A stretch of 26,104 nucleotides of DNA from a virus. The stretch lies in the IMG/VR virus record IMGVR_UViG_3300013014_000116, positions 1-26,104 of that record. The stretch is one strand, 5' to 3'. The notes beneath the pieces were generated by a model. That model made no database searches. It had not been told where the DNA came from and saw only the letters and a program-made list of their open reading frames with translations. Positions 7,901-13,527 of the stretch are shown here, piece after piece (the stretch's first letter is position 1; each line of letters begins with the position of its first letter). The position numbers and the translations under genes are program-made.

Positions 7901-9324
7901 TGAGAGATTGCTCTAATAGCATCTGCGGCTTTTTCTTGTTCTTTACGAGTTACACCAAGTAAAGTTGCTGCTCTGTCTAATTCAAACACATAGCCTTTAG
8001 CACCTGCTGCTATTTGTTCAGTAGTTTTTTTCTCAAGTCCACCCAGAGAGACTTGCTGTTCCATGTATTTTAGTGTATGTTCATTAAGTGCATCTTGATC
8101 GATTCCCATTCTTCTAAACGTTTCACCAAACTTATTCTTTACGAGGTCTGCTATATCAGTGAATTTTTGTAAACCTTCTACAGTACTAGAGCCAAACGTA
8201 GCCAAAGCCTGTCCGCTTTCACCTACTATTTTAATAAATTTAGCTATATCTTTTGTAGACAATCCAAGTTGGCCAAGTTGTTTCCATAATTGTGTCATGC
8301 CACCAGCAGTGGTCATGGATGCTTGTCCTACTTGATTAAAATCTTTATATAATTGATCGTAGATTGCTGCTTGTTTTTTAATTAATTCAGCATCTCGTTT
8401 CATTGTTGCAGCAGTAGCTTGCTTCTGATATCCTTCGTAAGCTAATGTCGCACCAATTAGTAATCCTATTATACCAACCAATACCCCAATTGGTCCGCCT
8501 AGAATTATCATTTGTAATGCGGTTTTACCAGCTTCCATGCCCAAGCTAACCATGCTTGAGCCAGTAGCTTCTATTGAACTAGCCAATGCATTCATTTCAG
8601 CAGATACTTGAGCGGCAGCTGCTGAGTTAGCACCAGCTCCTTCTAGTATTGCATCAGTAAAAGCATTTGCACCTTCCCAAGCACCTTTGATTCCTGCTAT
8701 AAATAAATTCAAAGTACTTGTAATTGCTAAACCTGCTATATCTTTTCCTAACTGTCCAATATTGCCAGCCATTTGTTGCTGAACTCTGTCTTGCTCTTTA
8801 AGTATTCCAATATGTGCCCGTTGGGCCATAGTTAATCCATCAGTTTCTTTAACTAATTTACCATTTGCATCAAAAACTCTTCCGGTTGAAGCTAGCGCAC
8901 GGGTCATAGCTACTTCGTTTTTTAACTCATTTTTATATCTTTCTTTTGCAGATTGACTTAAATTTTTGAAATCAGAAGTATTTTCTTCTAATACTTTGTT
9001 TAGTTCAGCTTCGGCTGCTTGCCGAGCCTTCATGTCAGATACTCTAGCCTTTTCAATTTTTGATAGTGTTTCATTACCTTCTTTGTAGGTTCTTATACTA
9101 ATACCTAAATCATCAAAGTTTTTCCTAATTCTAGCTGAATAAGCATATTCTTCTCTTTGATCTGTCTCTCTTAATGCTTTCTCTCTTTTTTGTTGGGCAA
9201 TTGTTTCTTGAGTAGCTTCGGTGTGTGTCCTAGTAGTTTCCGTGGAACGCTCTACCCCTTCGGACATTCCTTCAAAAGCCCTAGTCAGTCTTTCTATTCT
9301 GTCAAACAGTTCTTGTTCGTTCAT
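4993..9324 (-). CDS. Tail tape measure protein with internal tandem repeats and an M15-type peptidase domain
   Basis: A 1443-residue protein, the longest here. The N-terminal ~170 residues are charged coiled coil. Long hydrophobic, Gly/Ala-rich segments follow near residues 195-300, 695-725 and 835-890. Four tandem repeats of about 62 residues containing FSKL(D/N)I span roughly 905-1160, then a 12-serine linker. A peptidase region follows with SRHTKGLAFD (His1272, Asp1279) and GHYHVEL (His1329, His1331), which fits the SxHxxGxAxD...HxH zinc motif of M15 (VanY/VanX/Ply500-type) peptidoglycan peptidases. The C-terminus has GGVFDGPKAGYPVELHGRE followed by AIVPLP, a closing motif common in tape measure proteins. 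T4 gp29 is only 590 aa and lacks the peptidase. Likely role: sets tail length, exits at infection and cuts cell-wall peptides. Start ATG at 9324; no strong ribosome site. Confidence 0.85.
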   Translation of the reverse strand: MNEQELFDRIERLTRAFEGMSEGVERSTETTRTHTEATQETIAQQKREKALRETDQREEYAYSARIRKNFDDLGISIRTYKEGNETLSKIEKARVSDMKARQAAEAELNKVLEENTSDFKNLSQSAKERYKNELKNEVAMTRALASTGRVFDANGKLVKETDGLTMAQRAHIGILKEQDRVQQQMAGNIGQLGKDIAGLAITSTLNLFIAGIKGAWEGANAFTDAILEGAGANSAAAAQVSAEMNALASSIEATGSSMVSLGMEAGKTALQMIILGGPIGVLVGIIGLLIGATLAYEGYQKQATAATMKRDAELIKKQAAIYDQLYKDFNQVGQASMTTAGGMTQLWKQLGQLGLSTKDIAKFIKIVGESGQALATFGSSTVEGLQKFTDIADLVKNKFGETFRRMGIDQDALNEHTLKYMEQQVSLGGLEKKTTEQIAAGAKGYVFELDRAATLLGVTRKEQEKAADAIRAISQLAAAKNVARQEGNTEKLKDLELTENIAKQFMAKGLPQLAEAFVKNKSGAAVDGNQAVMLRYLEPMLEANKRGETNQTRLLELAGEGIGTYQNQIARNVQVAGEQSGVGIDSFAAFENYKFATAGSAAKTAKADANAPPGAPKYDPGEALTALRTSLDSFTNNQLDKQWGAKMLQIAMEKDVRGTLIAMPNAMESAMDRFLPKAFREPLKEFMEHIAKFGGYIKDFAVNNPMMAAGIAAGALVAYKLFAGKMASIAADKAEDKLVGKLSDALGRTAQTGGVTTAHTSGTKYTPGSFAGWQNGPTASAQMGGAKARPTIDAPGMPSGGGIPGGGGSSSASEIIKTLAEPGILKNLGKGAGEGLAGFLMAFANPQVVLGAAGLAASAAAIIAGIGAGIAGASWIMGKALPTLMEGIKSFEVLDGKKLEQAGLGIGYLGTGLAVFGVGGAAAGIGSIISNMSDGLTSFFGGKTPIDKLVEFSKLDINAEKVKSNASAFVAFSEAMAIAGGSSIIGGIGTFVSAIGDGLSKLFGTELPVDKLIKFSKLDINAEKVKSNAEAFIAFSKAMGAAGTSAVLEGLGTSISAIGDGVSRLLNGKTPIDKFVSFSKLDIDVKRSKNNAEAFVEFSKAFAQGGLGAAAGGFGSLMSGLADGFLSMFGRKDIIEKFVDFSKLNIDPKKTKEMAEAFAAFATGMNGGSGGGNNRSSSSSSSSSSSSGTSSNPYSMKSQGGSGQVQATTLDQLKAAGLRMESKTGDLQEPGAKIDPALIEIAKQVQASTPGFKSFTGFNDRYHAEKTPESRHTKGLAFDMVVGLEPGSSKPGKEYDKQIQKAIYAAGGKHGINVKNEYDDPSKQATGGHYHVELPLNPLKAYDGGVFDGPKAGYPVELHGREAIVPLPNPGDKIAMDKAQQDGSAKKGALSSVVADTTTSSKDNSSAILMDLYSMMESKFDDLIDKVSTTNNYTNKLLKYSQG
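5764..5799 (-). repeat. Six perfect copies of a 6-bp unit (AGAACT on the plus strand) encoding a poly-serine linker
   Basis: AGAACT is repeated six times without mismatch. Read on the minus strand it encodes the 12-residue serine run between the tandem-repeat region and the peptidase domain of the tape measure protein. Six-base units keep the frame, so copy number can vary without breaking the protein. Confidence 0.95.
6239..6473 (-). repeat. 46-bp direct repeat inside the tape measure gene
   Basis: The 46 bases at 6239-6284 recur at 6428-6473 with no difference that I can see. They are 189 bp (63 codons) apart and encode the AEKVKSNA-containing and FSKLDINAEK part of two neighbouring protein repeats. 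Two further, more diverged copies of the protein repeat lie at lower coordinates. The near-identical DNA suggests a recent duplication or gene conversion. Confidence 0.9.
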
Positions 9325-9351
9325 GCTTTATTTTTCCGTTATTTTGCAACT

Positions 9352-9376
9352 ACTAAATAGTTTACTTGTATTTAGT
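9352..9376. promoter_or_regulatory. Inverted pair of late promoter elements between the divergent tape measure and gp26-like genes
   Basis: ACTAAATA on the plus strand (9352-9359) and the same element on the minus strand (9369-9376) form a perfect 8-bp inverted repeat with a 9-bp spacer. The left element points right, towards the gp26-like gene at 9412. The right element points left, towards the tape measure gene at 9324. By T4 late-promoter geometry both transcripts would start at nearly the same base (about 9363-9365). TATAAAAATA at 9380-9389 is a weaker alternative for the rightward gene. Confidence 0.5.
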
Positions 9377-9411
9377 GTTTATAAAAATACATATTTTTTG
9401 GAGAATTATTA

Positions 9412-10233
9412 ATGAACAACCCCCTAAGACAGTATTTCCGCAGACCTGCTCTATATATATCATTGCCTAGCAAAGGAGAATATTACCCAGAGGGTGCTAT
9501 TGAAATGACGGAAAACGGAGAACTTCCAGTGTTTCCAATGACTGCAATTGATGAAATTACAAGCAAAACCCCGGATGCATTATTTAACGGTAGTGCAGTC
9601 GTTGAGATTATAAAAAGCTGTATTCCTGCAATCAAAGACCCATGGCATATGCCAAATATAGATATAGATGCTATCTTAGTTGCAATTCGTGCTGCTACTA
9701 ATGGAAGCGAATTAGATTTGAAATCTATCTGTCCAGAATGCGAAAATGAAGGTTCATATGGAGTAGACTTAATGGGATTATTACAAACTATTAAACCTAT
9801 TGATTTTGAAAGTACTGTTGCGTTTGGTGAATTGTTAATTAAATTTAAACCATTGTCTTATAAACAAGTAAACGACCTTAATTTAAAACAATTTGAATCA
9901 CAAAGGGAAATAATGACCTTAGAATCTATTACAAATGAAAACGAAAAAAATTCAAAATCCAGTGAGATAATGAAAAAATTATCTAACATGAATATGAGTT
10001 TGATAGCCATGACCATTGCTTCTATTAGTATACCTGGAGAAACAGTTACTGATGCTAAGTTTATATTTGAATTTTTATCATCTTGTGATAGAAATACATT
10101 TGAAAAAATTCGTGAATCTATGATTAATCTTAGAGCCAATTCAACTATTAAACCACAAAAAGTAAAATGCGTAAATTGTTCGCATGATTACGAACAAGCA
10201 ATAACATTAAATGTTACAGATTTTTTCGTATAA
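9412..10233 (+). CDS. 26: gp26-like baseplate hub / tail assembly protein (0-frame product)
   Basis: A 273-residue protein in the T4 gp26 family (T4: 208 aa), which in T4 is needed to assemble the baseplate hub. The N-terminal block PSKGEYYPEG...NGELPVFPMTAIDEITSKTPDALFNG (from residue 19), then SCIPAIKDPW and DIDAILVAIRAATNG, is the pattern I associate with this family. Two CxxC pairs, Cys107/Cys110 and Cys253/Cys256, could form a zinc-binding site. Start ATG at 9412 follows GGAGAA at 9400. The last codons, GAT TTT TTC GTA TAA, contain a -1 slippery heptamer directly before the stop. The tape measure gene is divergent and adjacent, which fits a tail assembly chaperone role. The gp26 label is from motif memory, the chaperone role is inference. 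Confidence 0.75.
   Translation: MNNPLRQYFRRPALYISLPSKGEYYPEGAIEMTENGELPVFPMTAIDEITSKTPDALFNGSAVVEIIKSCIPAIKDPWHMPNIDIDAILVAIRAATNGSELDLKSICPECENEGSYGVDLMGLLQTIKPIDFESTVAFGELLIKFKPLSYKQVNDLNLKQFESQREIMTLESITNENEKNSKSSEIMKKLSNMNMSLIAMTIASISIPGETVTDAKFIFEFLSSCDRNTFEKIRESMINLRANSTIKPQKVKCVNCSHDYEQAITLNVTDFFV
10221..10227 (+). promoter_or_regulatory. -1 ribosomal frameshift slippery heptamer T TTT TTC
   Basis: In the gp26-like frame the codons are GAT TTT TTC GTA TAA, so the heptamer reads T TTT TTC, a canonical X XXY YYZ site. After a -1 slip, reading continues CGT ATA AGG CTT and stays open to the TAA at 10455-10457. The 0-frame stop is only one codon further on. A 9-bp stem starts 6 bases downstream of the heptamer. 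Confidence 0.75.
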
Positions 10234-10457
10234 GGCTTCTTTCTCTTGATAGCGAACAGATAATAAAATTATTGAATGGGCTAGAAAAAGAAGCCGAACA
10301 GATCAAGGATAATGCATTGAAATATTCTTGGTATATGAGAGGAGGCGTAAGTTATGAAGATATACTTAATATGTCTCCGCATGAACGAGAAACTATAGCT
10401 AAGATAGTTGAAGATAATTTAGAAACAACTAAGAAATCTCAAATGCCATTCTTCTAA
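10227..10457 (+). CDS. -1 frame extension of the gp26-like protein (C-terminal domain made by frameshifting)
   Basis: The -1 frame is open from 10188 to the stop at 10455-10457. After the slip it adds 76 residues to residues 1-272 of the gp26-like protein, for a 348-residue fusion. The added part is helical, with LEKEAEQIKDNALKYSWYMRGG, then VSYEDILNMSPHERETIAKI and VEDNLETTKKSQMPFF (each quoted in part). I recall similar short WYMRGGVSY...ETTKK proteins after gp26 in environmental phages. No ATG precedes the conserved core; the only upstream start is TTG at 10272 without a ribosome site, so independent translation is doubtful. In T4, gene 51 lies directly after gene 26, but whether this domain corresponds to gp51 is not known to me. 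Function is inferred to be tail assembly chaperone-like. Confidence 0.65.
   Translation, partial: RIRLLSLDSEQIIKLLNGLEKEAEQIKDNALKYSWYMRGGVSYEDILNMSPHERETIAKIVEDNLETTKKSQMPFF
10234..10307 (+). promoter_or_regulatory. Predicted frameshift-stimulating stem, possibly a pseudoknot
   Basis: GGCTTCTTT (10234-10242) pairs perfectly with AAAGAAGCC (10287-10295), giving a 9-bp stem whose base is 6 bases after the slippery site. That spacing is typical for -1 frameshift stimulators. Within the 44-base loop, CTTGAT (10245-10250) can pair with ATCAAG (10302-10307) beyond the stem, which would make a pseudoknot. The pairing is read directly; folding in vivo is inference. The long loop may hold a further small hairpin around 10262-10273. 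Confidence 0.6.
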
Positions 10458-10489
10458 CCCATAACTATTCATTTATCAAATATTGGGTT
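10456..10489 (+). other. Weak hairpin after the gp26 extension
   Basis: AACCCA (10456-10461) pairs with TGGGTT (10484-10489) across a 22-base AT-rich loop that begins inside the stop codon. It is followed by GTTT only, so by itself it is a poor terminator; it may act with the hairpins just downstream. Confidence 0.35.
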
Positions 10490-10500
10490 GTTTCATTAAG

Positions 10501-10550
10501 AGATGAACTTCGTTCATCTAAGACCTCACTTCGTTCGGTCTTATTTTTCT
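10501..10550 (+). terminator. Tandem hairpins with T-run: rho-independent terminator of the gp26-like unit
   Basis: The first hairpin is a perfect 8-bp stem, AGATGAAC/GTTCATCT, with a TTC loop (10501-10519). The second starts on the next base: AAGACC (10520-10525) pairs with GGTCTT (10537-10542) and is followed by ATTTTTCT. CTTCGTTC is repeated in both loops. The T-run is only on the right, so the terminator serves the plus strand. Confidence 0.75.
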
Positions 10551-10949
10551 ACAATTCTGTATTCTCAAAAACTTTATTGTATCGGGTATATATTGCCGCT
10601 TTGAAGCCATGGTAGTGCAAATTTGCACTACCAATGGAAACTTGCCATGCCCGTCATCCTTTGCCATCTATTCCCCGCACAATCGCCTTTTTCGTGACAT
10701 TATACGCAACCGGTTGTCCTGTAGTGTTTATGGGACTGTAGTGAAGCTACCAATGTCTTTCAATTGATTCTTCGACAACGCATGTTCTATATCCGCAAGA
10801 TAGAGTTGGATATAGACTCATTGAAGGTTCGCTTTGACGAGAGCCTTCTCGGTTTTCCTTATCATTGCTGATAAGCATACTCCAGATCCGTCAGCACAGC
10901 ACAATCTGTACAAACTCAAGGAGGACTCACAGACTGAGCCAGCAAATTT
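10551..10949. other. About 400-bp non-coding region rich in inverted repeats
   Basis: No open frame of note on either strand. Base composition is visibly richer in G+C (about 43-50% in the 60-base lines counted) than the nearby plus-strand genes (about 27% in one line counted). It holds a perfect 22-bp palindrome at 10611-10632, a 9-bp stem TCTATATCC/GGATATAGA (10786-10794 with 10808-10816), an 8-bp stem GAAGGTTC/GAGCCTTC with one G-U pair (10823-10830 with 10841-10848), and a 7-bp stem CTTATCA/TGATAAG with a TTGC loop (10858-10875). I found no tRNA, hammerhead or known riboswitch pattern. It could be a structured phage RNA, a replication or packaging signal, or a decayed gene. Confidence 0.5.
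10611..10632. repeat. Perfect 22-bp palindrome
   Basis: GGTAGTGCAAA followed by its exact reverse complement TTTGCACTACC. Flanking CCAT and ATGG (with one extra A on the right) can extend the pairing. As DNA it could be a binding site for a dimeric protein; as RNA it cannot make a normal loop unless the central bases open. Confidence 0.9.
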
Positions 10950-11507
10950 TTATACGTTAATAGTTAATATGGAACTTTGATTTGACTTGGTGTCTGATGA
11001 ACAATATGTTTTTAATATTGGTATATTATGTAAGAAGAAACTATCAAATTCGAAAATCATCCAGTCTCCATGTTTTTGAGAAGTGTAATAAGTGAAATTA
11101 TCTGCGACCCATGTTAGTTTGCTTTGTACACAAACATATCTGCCTTTACGATTAAACTTCATAAACAAAATGTTTACGTCATCCGGATCAGCAACATCCA
11201 TAAGTTGCGCTAGCCAACCATCTAATACTTTACATTCTCCAGTTAGTATCAGATGAAACGGAAAATCTGCATAGAACTTACATTCAACATTCATTCTACT
11301 GAATGATTGACCAGGTACTATATCGCCTTTGAATGAACGAACTTGACCTTCATGTAATATTTGTGTTCTATGTTGATTCTTCCCGCCCACATATGCTCCA
11401 GACCCAGGAGCACGAATAAAACTTTCGCCGTATGTATCGGATAGATATTTAGCGATTTCTCTTTCGAAACCTGAACCTTTGTTTTTCTGTGGACTTGACA
11501 TAATCAT
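10950..11507 (-). CDS. Hjc-like / PD-(D/E)XK nuclease, probable Holliday junction resolvase
   Basis: A 185-residue protein whose N-terminal half shows the Hjc/RecB-type nuclease pattern: KGSGFEREIAKYL (Glu17), IRAPGSGAYVGG, KGDIVPG (Asp62) and VECK (Glu75, Lys77). That is the E...D...ExK catalytic set that binds two metal ions. In archaeal Hjc the same arrangement cuts four-way DNA junctions. The C-terminal ~90 residues have no motif I recognise. T4 uses endonuclease VII (gp49), an unrelated fold, for debranching before packaging; this could be its functional replacement, or another DNA-repair nuclease. Two in-frame ATGs exist (11507 and 11501); GGTGGAGA lies upstream at a rather long distance and does not decide. 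It follows gp46 by 26 bases on the same strand. Confidence 0.65.
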   Translation of the reverse strand: MIMSSPQKNKGSGFEREIAKYLSDTYGESFIRAPGSGAYVGGKNQHRTQILHEGQVRSFKGDIVPGQSFSRMNVECKFYADFPFHLILTGECKVLDGWLAQLMDVADPDDVNILFMKFNRKGRYVCVQSKLTWVADNFTYYTSQKHGDWMIFEFDSFFLHNIPILKTYCSSDTKSNQSSILTINV

Positions 11508-11533
11508 ACTTATCTACATTTCTCCACCGTAAA

Positions 11534-13297
11534 TTATTCTATGTCTACTGCTGTATTATAGCTAGTAAATCCGTTTTCTTTGATGACTTTCAATACATTT
11601 GGAACACGACCAGCTAATTCTTCACGATGACTAACAAGCCAAATAGACTTCTTTCTACGACGGCTCATGTCTTTAAGAATAGCGATAGCGTTTTCAACAC
11701 CCATTGTGTCTAATCCACTATCAATCAATTCATCAATAAACAATGTATTGATTGGGCTGTATAAGTTCTCCCAAACATCTCTAAACGCAAAACTCAATCC
11801 TAGAATCAATCTATTGCGTTCACCGCGACTTAGATTGTCAAAATCAAGTTCACGACCTAATTCTGTAATCTCAACTTGTAAATCGTTTTTGAATATTACA
11901 TTATGTGGTAACCCAATCTTATCTAAGTAATGAGTTAGTCTACCATTCAAGTATGATAGATTCTGGTCAATAATCTTTTTACGAACAAAGCTATCTTTGC
12001 TAGTCAATAAGTCAAGTAAGAACTTTTGATGTTCCATAGTTCTAGTCAATTTATTAATCTTGTCAAAGTTAATCTCTTGCAATGCTTTGTTCTCCATCTC
12101 AACAATCTGTTCACTATATGGATCGACTTCATTGGACTTGTTTTCAATCTGAGTAATCAAGTTTTCAAGTTGACTATTATGTTTAATCGCCTGTGCTTCT
12201 GTGTCATAGTGTGTCACAGGCGTTGCACCTAACACGCCTAAATCTTGTAGTGCTTGGGTATTTTCTAAGTATTGTGTATTCGTTGCCAATGCTTGTAATG
12301 CTGCTTCTTGCAATGATTTTTCTTTTTCAGCTAAAACATTTTCATGCTTTTGGTCATGAAACTCTTGTCCGCAAGCATAACATGTGTGATTTTTTAAATC
12401 ACTAATTTCTTTTGTTAGTTTGGTAACTAGTTTTTGTTCTTTTGCTTCATCAGCCACGCAACGTGCAATTAGTTTGTTAAGGTCATCTATAGCCTTACGC
12501 TTTTCATTGTATGTGGTTAAATCTTTGTGTGCTTGCAATTCACTAGCAATGTCAATAGTAATCAACCGTTGATAGTCAATAGCAAGACGCTCTAAGTCCT
12601 CATCGTGCTTCATTTGCCATAACTTCTGTCTACGCTTTGTAGCATCAATCTGTTCCTTAACACGCTTGTTGGCTTCTTCAATTGCTTTTACATTGAATTC
12701 TTCTTGTTGTATACCATCTTTAGTATCTTTCAACATACCTTTGATGACTTCAGCCTTCTCGGACAATAATGTAATGCCTAGTAATTGTTCAATGATATCA
12801 CGCTGTTCATTATTTTTAAGAGCAAGAAATGGTTCACTGTAAGTGTTCAATGCTACGATATGCTTGAACATATCGGCACTCATGTGAATTACTTTTTCAA
12901 TAGACGCTTGTGTTTCTTTGTTCTCACCCTGTGCGTCATCCATTCCTTTTTGCAATGAATTATTAATATAGAATCGCAACACATTTGGCTTACGACCGCG
13001 TTCAATCTTATACTCAATACCTTCAACACTAAACTCTAATGTTACCATCATGTTTTTAGCATTAGTACGATTGACTAGATTATCTTTACGAATGCTATTG
13101 ATGGGTACCCCGAACAATGCATAAGATAACCCTTGAATCAATGTAGTCTTACCAGTACCATTACGAGCACCATCGCCACCTAAGTCTAAGTTCTCTCCTA
13201 GTATAAGTGTTAGTTCTTGTCGGTCAAAGTTTACTGCTTGTGTTACTTGACCGATGCTTAGGAAGTTTCGTAATGTTATATTCTTAAGTGTTATCAT
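11534..13297 (-). CDS. 46: Recombination endonuclease subunit gp46 (SbcC/Rad50-like ATPase)
   Basis: A 587-residue SMC-type ATPase (T4 gp46: 560 aa). With gp47 it forms the exonuclease complex that resects DNA ends for recombination-dependent replication and degrades host DNA. Walker A is NGTGKTT with Lys50; eight extra residues (LDLGGDGA) lie between GEN and it. Two long coiled-coil arms flank the zinc hook CYAC (Cys306, Cys309). The ABC signature LSRGE is at 489-493 and Walker B TLFIDE at 518-523, followed by a D-loop-like SGLD and the switch His in LVSH. The start ATG at 13297 overlaps the stop of the 77-aa gene (ATGA), so translation is coupled. All functional residues are present. Confidence 0.95.
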   Translation of the reverse strand: MITLKNITLRNFLSIGQVTQAVNFDRQELTLILGENLDLGGDGARNGTGKTTLIQGLSYALFGVPINSIRKDNLVNRTNAKNMMVTLEFSVEGIEYKIERGRKPNVLRFYINNSLQKGMDDAQGENKETQASIEKVIHMSADMFKHIVALNTYSEPFLALKNNEQRDIIEQLLGITLLSEKAEVIKGMLKDTKDGIQQEEFNVKAIEEANKRVKEQIDATKRRQKLWQMKHDEDLERLAIDYQRLITIDIASELQAHKDLTTYNEKRKAIDDLNKLIARCVADEAKEQKLVTKLTKEISDLKNHTCYACGQEFHDQKHENVLAEKEKSLQEAALQALATNTQYLENTQALQDLGVLGATPVTHYDTEAQAIKHNSQLENLITQIENKSNEVDPYSEQIVEMENKALQEINFDKINKLTRTMEHQKFLLDLLTSKDSFVRKKIIDQNLSYLNGRLTHYLDKIGLPHNVIFKNDLQVEITELGRELDFDNLSRGERNRLILGLSFAFRDVWENLYSPINTLFIDELIDSGLDTMGVENAIAILKDMSRRRKKSIWLVSHREELAGRVPNVLKVIKENGFTSYNTAVDIE

Positions 13298-13527
13298 TTT
13301 AATTTTCTAAAAAACTTATCTTTAGCCAATACTTCTGCCTTCAGTGTTCGTTCCATAACACTTTCTAGTCTAAGTTTGATTTTAATTAACCGTCTTTGTT
13401 CAGCCAAAACACCAATATAAGAATGAGTTTTAGTCAATTCAGATAACGCTATACCTAAATGTTTGTTGACCTTCATCAATGATTCTAAATCTCTGTATTC
13501 TTTTGGTTCTATTAATGGTTCTGTCAT
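13294..13527 (-). CDS. Small helical protein between gp47 and gp46
   Basis: A 77-residue charged protein of unknown function. It is predicted by eye to be mostly helical, with KTHSYIGVLAEQRRLIKIKL and LESVMERTLKAEVLAKDKFF. Its start overlaps the gp47 stop and its stop overlaps the gp46 start, both as ATGA, so the three are translated as a coupled set. T4 also has small genes (46.1, 46.2) between 46 and 47, but I cannot say they are homologous. Its fixed position and coupling suggest a partner or regulator of the gp46/47 nuclease. It is unlikely to be a chance frame, given both exact overlaps. Confidence 0.75.
   Translation of the reverse strand: MTEPLIEPKEYRDLESLMKVNKHLGIALSELTKTHSYIGVLAEQRRLIKIKLRLESVMERTLKAEVLAKDKFFRKLK

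Noticed and set aside
10272-10274. TTG as an independent start for the 61-aa downstream ORF
   Set aside because: There is no ribosome site at usable distance, the frame is open well upstream, and a slippery site plus stem explain expression better. It cannot be fully excluded.
10551-10949. tRNA or small ribozyme in the non-coding island
   Set aside because: I looked for a cloverleaf with a T-loop and for the hammerhead core on both strands and did not find a consistent set of stems.
11534-13297. Insertion before Walker A of gp46 as an unusual feature
   Set aside because: The extra LDLGGDGA segment looks familiar from other environmental T4-like phages, and the catalytic motif is intact.
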